Translations under genes and position numbers: made by a program
The notes under the pieces: model-generated
What the model was told of the DNA's origin: nothing
What the model saw: only the letters and a program-made list of their open reading frames with translations
Databases searched by the model: none
Assembly: GCA_020718125.1 (NCBI GenBank)
Contig: DYDC01000157.1
Coordinates: forward strand, 1 to 6,736
Direction: 5' to 3'
Source of the DNA: Methylacidiphilum sp.
Lineage (GTDB): Bacteria; Verrucomicrobiota; Verrucomicrobiia; CAIQCK01
Length of the DNA: 6,736 nt
Shown: positions 1 through 6,082 of the stretch, piece by piece
How positions within the stretch are numbered: the first letter of the stretch is position 1
Layout: each line of letters opens with the position of its first letter

Positions 1-51
1 GCCGCTTCAACGCAAGCTAAATGTCTGATGTTGAGACCTGACCCCGATCAC
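1..51 (-). repeat. 51-base terminal inverted repeat, left copy
   Basis: Bases 1-51 are identical, without mismatch, to the reverse complement of 6673-6723; base 52 is the first mismatch. Read on the minus strand, the direction of transcription here, the unit runs from GTGATCGGGGTCAGG to GCGTTGAAGCGGC. It contains a small potential stem, GCTT/AAGC with a six-base loop. The copy lies 21 bases downstream of the flippase stop codon. The outer end cannot be defined because the window starts inside or exactly at the repeat. The identity is seen directly; calling it a dispersed mobile or extragenic repeat is inference. Confidence 0.95.
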
Positions 52-75
52 CGCCCCGATCACCGAAAGGGGTCA
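39..75 (-). other. Potential hairpin containing the flippase stop codon
   Basis: On the minus strand TGACCCC (75-69) can pair with GGGGTCA (45-39), a 7-base-pair stem with a 23-base loop. The first three bases of the 5' arm are the TGA stop of the flippase-like gene. No run of T follows, so it does not look like a classical rho-independent terminator. It may weaken or protect the mRNA 3' end, or be a by-product of the repeat. Pairing is seen; function is not known. Confidence 0.4.
42..65. repeat. Two tandem copies of a 12-base unit
   Basis: CCCCGATCACCG occurs twice head to tail (42-53 and 54-65). The first copy overlaps the inner end of the left inverted repeat, so the left end carries one more GTGATCGGGG (minus-strand reading) than the right end, which has it once at 6673-6682. 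A local duplication at the edge of the repeat is the simplest reading. Confidence 0.85.
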
Positions 76-1047
76 CGGATCTTTCAGGTGTTGCTGATTA
101 TACCCGCCCCTTGACAACGACCGGTCAATCGGCAGCCGCGCCACAAACGGCAGGCCCGCCACCGCCACCAGGACGTAGCGCAGCGTGGCAAAAAACCCCA
201 GCGCCAGCGCGACGCCGCTGCCCGTTACCGGTCCTAACAAATAAAGCATCGCCGCGTCGCGCGTGCCCACGCCGGCAAATGTGAACGGCAGCAATCCCAC
301 GAAAATCGCCATCGGCACCCGGCTCCACAACATGGCCGTGCCCGCCGTGCCGCCGGCGGCCCACAACGCGAACGAAAACTGCGCCATGTGCAACGCCCAC
401 AGTAACACCGCGCTCAACAGCACCGCCGCCATGCGCCGCGGCCGTGTGCGCAGATAGAGAATCACTCCCGCCGCCTGGCCGGCCTTGCGGATGAGTTTGC
501 CGGCCAGACCGCCGCGCTCGAACATTGCGGCCCGCGCGATCCACGAGGCCACCGGCTCGGTCAACAACGCGAGGAACACCACTGTTCCGCCCGCGCCGCA
601 CGCCACCATCAGCCAGCCGAGTGGTTCCGTCGGCGGCACAAACACGGCCGCCAGCAGCATCAGCACCGCCAGCGAAGCCGTATCGAGCGCCTTCTCGAAC
701 AGGCCCAGCGTCACGCCGGTGGTCGCGTCGCCGCCGGGCAGGTCGCGGCGCAGGAAGATGCCCTTGACCACGTCGCCCATTTTGGAAGGCAACACGATGT
801 TCAGCGCGGAAGAGGCCAGCACCAGTTCCGTCGCGCGCCAGCCGCCCAGCGGTTGATACGCACCGACGATCCAAGACCAGCGCCAGCCTGACAGCAACGT
901 CTGCGGCACGAACATCAGCAGCGCCACGCCGAACCACACGGGGTCGAGTTGCCGGCAAACCTCCCAAAGTTCACGCCAGCCCGTCTGCCACCAGAGCAGC
1001 GCCAGCAACAGAAGCGAGAAAATCAGCAGCCAGTAGCGTTTCTTCAT
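73..1047 (-). CDS. Flippase-like integral membrane protein (LPG_synthase_TM / UPF0104 type)
   Basis: A 324-residue protein, the usual length for the stand-alone membrane domain related to the MprF N-terminal half. It starts with a positively charged MKKR and a membrane segment (about 5-20), followed by several more hydrophobic segments. Visible family-like motifs are WRW (55-57), NIVLPSKMGD (83-92) with the P-x-x-GD pattern, EKALD (118-122), and LPFTFAGVGTRD (253-264) near the end, resembling the LP-x-x-x-GVG-x-RE motif. Relatives include MprF flippase domains and proteins of glycan and lipid clusters; no lysyltransferase domain is present. The gene starts 12 bases after the upstream lyase-like gene, without a clear Shine-Dalgarno, and is the last of the minus-strand operon. 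The likely role is moving a lipid-linked substrate across the inner membrane (inference). The hydrophilic tail after about residue 305 lies next to the terminal repeat and may be partly acquired. Confidence 0.85.
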   Translation of the reverse strand: MKKRYWLLIFSLLLLALLWWQTGWRELWEVCRQLDPVWFGVALLMFVPQTLLSGWRWSWIVGAYQPLGGWRATELVLASSALNIVLPSKMGDVVKGIFLRRDLPGGDATTGVTLGLFEKALDTASLAVLMLLAAVFVPPTEPLGWLMVACGAGGTVVFLALLTEPVASWIARAAMFERGGLAGKLIRKAGQAAGVILYLRTRPRRMAAVLLSAVLLWALHMAQFSFALWAAGGTAGTAMLWSRVPMAIFVGLLPFTFAGVGTRDAAMLYLLGPVTGSGVALALGFFATLRYVLVAVAGLPFVARLPIDRSLSRGGYNQQHLKDP

Positions 1048-1059
1048 CGAGCGGAGGGG

Positions 1060-2724
1060 TTACTCGAAGCGCCGCACGACTTCGCACGCGCCCGTCGCGC
1101 GCAACGCCGCCGTCGCGTCGCGCAGATCGTCCCAAGCGCCCAGCGAGGCGTCTTGCCAGAGATTGGAGGTGGCTACATAGATGGAGGTCGCGTCGGTGGA
1201 ACCGTAAAGCCGGGCAATGCGCCGGCCGGCATGGTCGGCAGACACCACGCGGTCGGTGACCTCGATCCTGCCGGCGGCGTCCCACGTGATCCGGCGCTCG
1301 AACCGCAGCGGCGCGGGGCGTTTGCCGGTGATCAACACCCGCTGCAGCATCGCGCGCAGCAGGTCCGGCGCGAGGCGGCCGACGGTGGCGTTGACGAGCC
1401 GGAACGCGACTTGGGTCATCGGCGTGGCGAGCTTCCGCGGTGCGCTGTGGAACCAGCCGCGCACGACCACGGCGCGGTCCTGCCAGTTGACCTCCGCGAC
1501 GGGATCCACGATGTGCGACACGAGTCGCCGGTCGTCGTCGGTCACCGCCACCAAGCCGGTGTCATTGCGCACGAGCCGCGTGCCGCGATAGGCGCGGAAA
1601 ACACCGCCCTTGCCGGTCGCGATGACGAGGTGGAGGTCGCCGTCACGAATGACGTGCAGCCGTGCGGCCTCAAACGACGTGCGGCCGGCCGGGGGCCGCC
1701 AGGGCGCAATTTGAGATTTGGGATTTGAGATTTGAGATGCTTCACGCGCTTGCCGCGCCTGGTAAGCGGCGATGTAGTCGTGCATCCAGTGGCAGAAAAT
1801 CCGGTCATCATCCGGGTAGCCACGCCGGCCAGCCATTGCGCCCGCCAGCCAGCCATCCGCGAGATGAGTCGCCGCCGGCCACAACACCGCGAGCCGCTCG
1901 AAGCCCGATGGCAATACCTGGCAGGTGTTACGGCTGCCGGTCTCGCCCGCATACGACCCGTCGGGATGCAGGAAATGCGCCGCGAACCGCACCGCCCGTT
2001 CCAGCGCGCGGTTGAGATGCTCGCCGGGCAGATGCTCGCGCAGCGCGGCTAGAAACGCGATGGTCAGGCTCTGGTAGCCGGGGTCTGCGCCCTCGTATTC
2101 GGCGAACCAGCCTTCCTCATGCTGCCAGGCCAGACACACATCGAGCCGTTGCCGCGCTCCTTCCATCAGCGACGTGTCGCCGGTGAGCTTGGCGGTCCGC
2201 GCAGCGGCCAGCGCGACGAGGGCCTGATGATTGGAAAGACGGCCGGATTCCTGCCGTGACAGCAGCCACTGGACGCGGTGTCGCAAGCCCGCCAGCAGGT
2301 CCGACGCGCGCTCCTCCAGCAGCAGCAGCGCCTGCGCGCACGCCGCGGCGGCAAACGCGGTCGCGCCGAGCGCGCGTTCGCAGGGGAAGTAGTCGTCGCA
2401 GGAACCATCGGCATGGGCCGAGCGCGCGGCGTAGCGGACGCCGGCGATGGCCAGTTCGCGCAACCGGGCCGCGCCGCGCCAGCGGTTGCCGGGCAATTCC
2501 AACGTGCACGCCTGCGCCAGCGGCAGCACCAGCTCCTGATACATGCCGCTGGGAAAATCCTGGGTGCGGTAATGCCAGTAGTTCCGGTCGAAGCAGCCGT
2601 AGGTCGGCGAGCTGGGGTCGCGGTCCAGGAGCGTCAGGGCGCGCGGCGCCTGGGCCAGCGCCTGCTCCACATACCACTGGGCGGACACGGCCCCGGCAGG
2701 AGGGGTAGGGGCCGGTGCGCTCAA
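1060..2724 (-). CDS. Polysaccharide-lyase-like two-domain protein (toroid plus beta-rich domain), TTG start
   Basis: A 554-residue protein without a signal peptide or membrane segment. Residues about 15-325 are helix-rich with repeated aromatic and acidic motifs: RNYW (47-50), DFPSGMYQEL (56-65), ADGSCDDYFP (105-114), NHQA (165-168), EGWFAEYEGADPGYQSL (204-220), PDGSYAGETGSRNT (254-267). This pattern resembles alpha/alpha-toroid enzymes such as heparinase II/III-like or alginate lyases. Residues about 345-554 alternate short hydrophobic strands and turns, consistent with a beta-sandwich. The frame stays open to an ATG at 2847, but that would overlap the glycosyltransferase by 127 bases with a proline/arginine-rich stretch. 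TTG at 2724 overlaps the upstream TGA by four bases and has GGGAG five bases before it, so I chose it. A GTG at 2688 is another option. The linker at 330-339 is encoded by a heptamer repeat. A glycan lyase or hydrolase role is inference; I cannot name the family. Confidence 0.75.
   Translation of the reverse strand: MSAPAPTPPAGAVSAQWYVEQALAQAPRALTLLDRDPSSPTYGCFDRNYWHYRTQDFPSGMYQELVLPLAQACTLELPGNRWRGAARLRELAIAGVRYAARSAHADGSCDDYFPCERALGATAFAAAACAQALLLLEERASDLLAGLRHRVQWLLSRQESGRLSNHQALVALAAARTAKLTGDTSLMEGARQRLDVCLAWQHEEGWFAEYEGADPGYQSLTIAFLAALREHLPGEHLNRALERAVRFAAHFLHPDGSYAGETGSRNTCQVLPSGFERLAVLWPAATHLADGWLAGAMAGRRGYPDDDRIFCHWMHDYIAAYQARQAREASQISNPKSQIAPWRPPAGRTSFEAARLHVIRDGDLHLVIATGKGGVFRAYRGTRLVRNDTGLVAVTDDDRRLVSHIVDPVAEVNWQDRAVVVRGWFHSAPRKLATPMTQVAFRLVNATVGRLAPDLLRAMLQRVLITGKRPAPLRFERRITWDAAGRIEVTDRVVSADHAGRRIARLYGSTDATSIYVATSNLWQDASLGAWDDLRDATAALRATGACEVVRRFE
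1681..1699. other. GC-only hairpin beside the heptamer repeat
   Basis: GCGGCC (1681-1686) and GGCCGC (1694-1699) can form a 6-base-pair stem with a 7-base loop made only of G and C. It lies within the lyase-like gene, 10 bases from the AT-rich heptamer array, in the stretch coding for the start of the second domain. It could be part of the same inserted segment or simply GC-rich coding sequence. Confidence 0.3.
1710..1737. repeat. Heptamer tandem repeat, four copies, in frame inside a gene
   Basis: TTTGAGA is repeated four times without gaps (1710-1716, 1717-1723, 1724-1730, 1731-1737); the second copy reads TTTGGGA. On the minus (coding) strand it reads TCTCAAA and encodes SQISNPKSQI at residues 330-339 of the lyase-like protein. 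Its low GC stands out sharply from the GC-rich coding sequence around it. It lies exactly at the junction of the helical and beta-rich halves, where an insertion is easily tolerated. Short tandemly repeated heptamers are known from cyanobacteria; similar arrays in verrucomicrobia and planctomycetes are from my memory only. Confidence 0.9.
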
Positions 2725-3617
2725 TGCGGCTCCCGTTGCTGGGCTACGATCAAGTCGGCCAGCAGGCCGATGACGAGGATGAGCAGGGATGCGACGGCCA
2801 GGATCACGTCGGATTCCTGCAACGTATGATGCGGCGCCCAACCCCAATCATAGATGCCCCTGCCGAGCGCCAGCAGCCCGACGGCCACGGACAGCGGGAA
2901 GAACACGCGCAGGGGACGGAAATACATGATCATCCGGAAAACGGTGGTGGCGTATTTGGCCGTGTCCTTGATCGGATGGAACTTTGATTTGCCGATGCGC
3001 TTGCGGTAGCCGACCGCCACGTAGCGGACCGGGCGGCCGTTGCAGAGAAACGCCAGCGTCATCGAGGTCACGCATGAAAACCCATCGGGCACCACCCAGA
3101 GGTAGCGCAGCATGACATCGCGCTTGAACACCTTCAGGCCCGTGTTCAGGTCGGGGATGCGTTTGCCGCTGATCCATTGGGCCAGTTGGCGGATGAACCA
3201 CTTGGCCGGCACCCGCAGCGGTTTCATCGTGCCCGCCTCCACGGTGCGCGCGCCGTTGACCTGGTCGTATGCGGGGAAAAACGACAGCATCTCCGGCAGA
3301 TGCGACGCGACGTAGGTGCCGTCGGCATCCAGCATCGCCACCAGCCGGCCGCGCGCCTCGCGCACACCGGTCTTGCGCGACGCGCCGGAGCCGCCGTTCT
3401 CCACACGGCGGAACACCCGCACGCCCTCGGCCGTCGCGCGCTCGGCCGTGCGGTCGGTCGAGGCGTCGTCCACGACCAGGATTTCCCATGTGCCCGGCCA
3501 CTCCCGGAGCGCTTCACGCACTTCGCGGATGACCGGCACGACGGCCTCTTCTTCGTTGTAGCTGGCCAGCACGACCGACAGGTCGAGCGGGCCGGCCGTT
3601 GGATACAGTTCAGGCAT
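2721..3617 (-). CDS. Family 2 glycosyltransferase, polyprenyl-phosphate type, membrane-anchored
   Basis: A 298-residue protein with a GT-A domain at about 12-225 and two C-terminal membrane segments (about 237-258 and 271-291). Nucleotide-sugar binding features are visible: LSVVLASYNEEE (13-24), VVDDAST (48-54) with the first acidic pair D50-D51, the DAD metal motif at 97-99, DLNTGLKVFKR (156-166) corresponding to the D-x-x-SG-x-R region, and GKSKFHP (209-215), typical of dolichol- or undecaprenyl-phosphate glycosyltransferases. The family transfers a sugar from a nucleotide donor, often to a polyprenyl phosphate at the cytoplasmic face of the membrane. The product could feed the GT-C-like protein encoded just upstream, whose stop codon is six bases before this start. 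A weak GTGAG precedes the ATG. Donor and acceptor cannot be told from sequence. Confidence 0.92.
   Translation of the reverse strand: MPELYPTAGPLDLSVVLASYNEEEAVVPVIREVREALREWPGTWEILVVDDASTDRTAERATAEGVRVFRRVENGGSGASRKTGVREARGRLVAMLDADGTYVASHLPEMLSFFPAYDQVNGARTVEAGTMKPLRVPAKWFIRQLAQWISGKRIPDLNTGLKVFKRDVMLRYLWVVPDGFSCVTSMTLAFLCNGRPVRYVAVGYRKRIGKSKFHPIKDTAKYATTVFRMIMYFRPLRVFFPLSVAVGLLALGRGIYDWGWAPHHTLQESDVILAVASLLILVIGLLADLIVAQQREPH
2730..2734 (-). promoter_or_regulatory. Shine-Dalgarno supporting the TTG start of the lyase-like gene
   Basis: The minus strand reads GGGAG, then five bases (CCGCA), then TTG at 2724. The site lies within the last codons of the glycosyltransferase gene, and the TTG shares TTGA with that gene's stop codon. 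This arrangement suggests translational coupling and decides the start. Confidence 0.6.
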
Positions 3618-3623
3618 AATCGC

Positions 3624-5333
3624 TCACTTTGCAGGCCCCACGCGGACCACCGCGTAGTCGCCGGTTTGGAACAGGATGCGGTCTGGCGGCGGATTGGCCA
3701 GCACAAAACCGTCGCGCTGGCCGCGCGCGACCCGCTTCCGGTTCTCTTCGGTAAAGGGATGATAATACAAACTCGCCGCCGGATTGCGATACCGCGCGCG
3801 GTTCACCAGGAACACGTCCACCCCGTAACGCCCGCCCAACACATCCACCGTCCGCCAGTCACTGGCGAAAAACGCCGCCAACTCCGCGTCCACACGCTCC
3901 GACATCATGCGGTAGTAGCCCAGGTAATACGGCAACGACTCCTCCTTGGAAGCCAGCACACTGCGCCGCGTCCGCAACGGGATCGCGTCGGCATCCCGCG
4001 GGAAAGCTGCGACGAGCGTGTCCTTCGGCAGCGCCGCCAGAAAAGCGTATGCCTTCTCCAAATCGTGCGCGACCGGCTCGCGCAACTGCGACTGGATTCG
4101 GCGAACTGCATCGCCGGCGCAAACCGCCAGCACCGCCGCCGCTAACATCCACAACATCGCCGGCCGCTTCAGCCACGCGGAAACCCGTCCAGCCCAGCGC
4201 GCCCGGAGCAAAGCCGCCAACGCCCGCGGCACCACCGCCGCCAGACCGAGCATGAAAAACACCGGGAGCGCAAACCGCACATATCGGTTGGGGAGATGCA
4301 TGGCAAACAATGTCGCGTGGGCCAGCCCGAACGCGGCCAGTGCCGCGCCGGCCAACGCCCATGTCTCCAGACCCACCGCGCCCCGAAACGCCACCGCGCC
4401 TACGATGATCAGGACCAGCCCGGCCAGAAACTCCCAGCCCCATCCGGACACAAGCCCGCTCCGGTCGCGTGTGAGATAAAAGTCCGTTGCGCTTCCCGAA
4501 AAAAACTCCGACCGTCCACCGGGGCCGAACTCAGGCATTGAAAGCGCCTCGGCCATCGTGGTCTTCGGGCCGATTCCTTCCGGCAAAGGTCCTCCGTAAA
4601 CCGCCAGCAGCAATGCTGTCGCCACCAATCCCATCGCCACCAAGCTTGGCCAGCCGGCTGGCAGCCGCCGTTCACGGAACAGCCGCACGCCGATCACCAC
4701 CGCGGACAGCAGACCCAGCGTGACGAACAACTGCGGGTAAAACAACGCCGCCAGCAGAAAGCTGACGCCCAGCCATCCATAACGTCGCGCCATCAAAGCC
4801 CACACCCCCAGCATCAACACAGGCAGGGCAAACGTCCTCGGCAGGCCGCCCTTGAGCAGCGCCAGCGGTTTGCGAGTCAGCGCCCACGTCGCAGCCACGA
4901 CGCCGCCCAGCAGCGCCCCGCCTGCCGCCCGTTGGCCGAGCAGAAACGCCAGCACCGCCACCGCCGCCGTCAACGCCAGCGGAATGGTTTCCGCGAGCGC
5001 CTGGGCGTTCACCCACGGCGCCAGCGCGCGATAGAGCGCCTGATAACCGTAGGGCGCGAAAATCGGCCGTGAGAAAAACGCCGCCGCGACATCGCCGGGG
5101 AAAAGCTCCGGGTCCGTAAACCGGCAGGTCCACCACACGTGCTGGCAGAGATCGTCCCTGAACTTGTCGTCTCGCAGCCAATCGGGCAGGAAAGCCTTGC
5201 ACGCCATGATGAGCGCCAGCAACGCGACGAACACCACGGCGAGCCGGCGGGTGCGGGCTTCGGCCGCCAGGCTCGCGTCGCCCCCGGCGCAACCGGCGCA
5301 CGATTCAGGCGGTATGCTGGTGTTTTCCGGCAT
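3624..5333 (-). CDS. Polytopic membrane protein, GT-C-like, possible lipid-linked-sugar glycosyltransferase
   Basis: A 569-residue protein from the chosen ATG. One membrane segment (about 30-50) is followed by an acidic loop, RDDKFRDDLCQHVWW (54-68) and FTDPELFPGD (72-81), then roughly nine more hydrophobic segments up to about 408, and a soluble C-terminal domain (about 410-569). An acidic first loop after membrane segment 1 and a soluble tail is the layout of GT-C enzymes such as ArnT or PMT types, which use polyprenyl-phosphate sugars; a strict match is not visible. Similar proteins with a D-x-x-QH-x-x-W loop occur, as I remember, as uncharacterised membrane proteins in cyanobacteria and planctomycetes. 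The frame stays open to an ATG at 5480, but the extra 49 residues are low-complexity and arginine-rich, and a promoter-like sequence lies within them, so the ATG at 5333 is preferred. It begins the minus-strand operon. Function is inference. Confidence 0.75.
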   Translation of the reverse strand: MPENTSIPPESCAGCAGGDASLAAEARTRRLAVVFVALLALIMACKAFLPDWLRDDKFRDDLCQHVWWTCRFTDPELFPGDVAAAFFSRPIFAPYGYQALYRALAPWVNAQALAETIPLALTAAVAVLAFLLGQRAAGGALLGGVVAATWALTRKPLALLKGGLPRTFALPVLMLGVWALMARRYGWLGVSFLLAALFYPQLFVTLGLLSAVVIGVRLFRERRLPAGWPSLVAMGLVATALLLAVYGGPLPEGIGPKTTMAEALSMPEFGPGGRSEFFSGSATDFYLTRDRSGLVSGWGWEFLAGLVLIIVGAVAFRGAVGLETWALAGAALAAFGLAHATLFAMHLPNRYVRFALPVFFMLGLAAVVPRALAALLRARWAGRVSAWLKRPAMLWMLAAAVLAVCAGDAVRRIQSQLREPVAHDLEKAYAFLAALPKDTLVAAFPRDADAIPLRTRRSVLASKEESLPYYLGYYRMMSERVDAELAAFFASDWRTVDVLGGRYGVDVFLVNRARYRNPAASLYYHPFTEENRKRVARGQRDGFVLANPPPDRILFQTGDYAVVRVGPAK

Positions 5334-5345
5334 TTTGGAGGCGGC

Positions 5346-5374
5346 AGATTCGCGGAGCCGCCCAGTGATGTCAA
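5346..5374 (-). promoter_or_regulatory. Candidate sigma-70-type promoter of the minus-strand operon
   Basis: The minus strand has a perfect TTGACA (5374-5369), a 17-base spacer, and GAATCT (5351-5346), which matches the -10 consensus only at A2 and T6. Transcription would begin near 5339, only about six bases before the ATG at 5333, giving a nearly leaderless mRNA. This agrees with the lack of any Shine-Dalgarno before that ATG. The poor -10 keeps confidence low. Confidence 0.35.
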
Positions 5375-5490
5375 GCGCCGCCCGGCCGCAGCGGGTCGCC
5401 TGTCTGTGCAGGTTCCAAGTCTTGCGTCTGCCCCGGCTGTCCGTTACTCTCGCGCCATGCCACTTGCGGCGAGATGCCATTCCCGCGTGG

Positions 5491-5604
5491 ACGATCTACG
5501 ACATGTGCAACGCCGTGGACGAGGCGGCGCGGACTGGTAACATCCGGATCGTCTTAAAAACCAAACACCCATTGGACCCTGCGTATGAGCGCACTGGAGA
5601 TTGA
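5491..5604 (+). pseudogene. moaC: C-terminal remnant of MoaC (cyclic pyranopterin monophosphate synthase)
   Basis: Thirty-seven codons ending in TGA at 5602-5604 encode TIYDMCNAVDEA followed by GNIRIVLKTKHPL. The start matches the MoaC signature TIYDMCKAV (recalled from the E. coli protein) at all positions except one. That one is the lysine equivalent to E. coli Lys131, an active-site residue, here Asn (AAC at 5509-5511). The usual GGKSG near the C-terminus is absent. No MoaC sequence is visible upstream: the frame continues into DNA that is intergenic or antisense to the membrane-protein gene, so about three quarters of the gene is missing. The tail overlaps the mog start by 20 bases, as would fit a former moaC-mog operon; MoaC and Mog act in the same molybdenum cofactor pathway. 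A chance match is possible because the aligned part is short. An ATG at 5503 could start a 33-residue peptide, but nothing supports it as a gene. Confidence 0.55.
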
Positions 5605-6082
5605 GGTCGGGATCGTGACCATCAGCGACCGCGTGGTCGCGGGCGAGTGCCAGGACGAAGCCGGGCAGGCGCTGGAGCGCGCGCTGGCGGGCCGCGGCAG
5701 GAAACTCAAGGCCAAACGGCTGGTGTCGGATGACGCGGCGCAAATCGAAACGGCCATCCTCGAATTGGCGGATCACGAGGATTGCGCGCTCGTGCTGACC
5801 ACTGGCGGCACGGGCCTGGCGCCGCGCGAGGTGACGCCGGAGGCCGTGCACGCCATCGCAGTCAAGGAACTGCCCGGCTTCGGCGAGATGATGCGGGCCG
5901 AGTCGGCGAAGATCAGCCGTCACGCGATGCTGTCGCGCGGCATGGCGGCGGTGGTCGGCCGCGCGCTGGTGGTGTGTCTGCCGGGAACTCCCAAGGGGGC
6001 GGTCGAGTGCCTGAGTTTCGTCGCCGGCATCATCCCGCACGCGGTGGGGATGATCAGCGAACAACCGGCGGCGCACGGATGA
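5585..6082 (+). CDS. mog: Molybdopterin adenylyltransferase (MogA/MoaB family)
   Basis: A 165-residue protein covering the complete MoCF-binding fold. It activates molybdopterin by adenylylation with ATP, giving MPT-AMP for molybdenum insertion, in the cytoplasm. Visible motifs: GIVTISDRVVAGECQDEAG (9-27), RLVSDD (45-50) holding the Asp equivalent to E. coli MogA Asp49, LTTGGTGLAPREVTPEA (71-87), the nucleotide/pterin loop, and CLPGTPKGAVEC near 136-147. It is shorter than E. coli MogA (195) because it lacks the insertion and tail near that protein's C-terminus, like many compact MoaB/Mog proteins. The residue equivalent to E. coli Asp82 is Glu here. There is no strong ribosome binding site; the start overlaps the moaC-like remnant. 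The next gene overlaps its stop by ATGA. Confidence 0.93.
   Translation: MSALEIEVGIVTISDRVVAGECQDEAGQALERALAGRGRKLKAKRLVSDDAAQIETAILELADHEDCALVLTTGGTGLAPREVTPEAVHAIAVKELPGFGEMMRAESAKISRHAMLSRGMAAVVGRALVVCLPGTPKGAVECLSFVAGIIPHAVGMISEQPAAHG

Noticed and set aside
3177..4145. Long plus-strand open frame (322 codons) opposite the glycosyltransferase and membrane-protein genes, and another of 259 codons at 949-1728
   Set aside because: Both are antisense to well-supported genes, rich in Arg, His, Ala and Gln, and show no recognisable domain. GC-rich genes commonly give such open antisense frames.
5341..5490. Further MoaC sequence upstream of the remnant, for example the codons for LAPCHL recalling the IPLCHPL motif
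   Set aside because: The resemblance is only a few residues, the spacing to TIYDMC is far too short, and nothing around it matches.
5551..5560. AT-rich stretch CTTAAAAA upstream of mog as a -10 box
   Set aside because: No acceptable -35 lies 16-18 bases upstream, and the stretch is part of the moaC-like reading frame.
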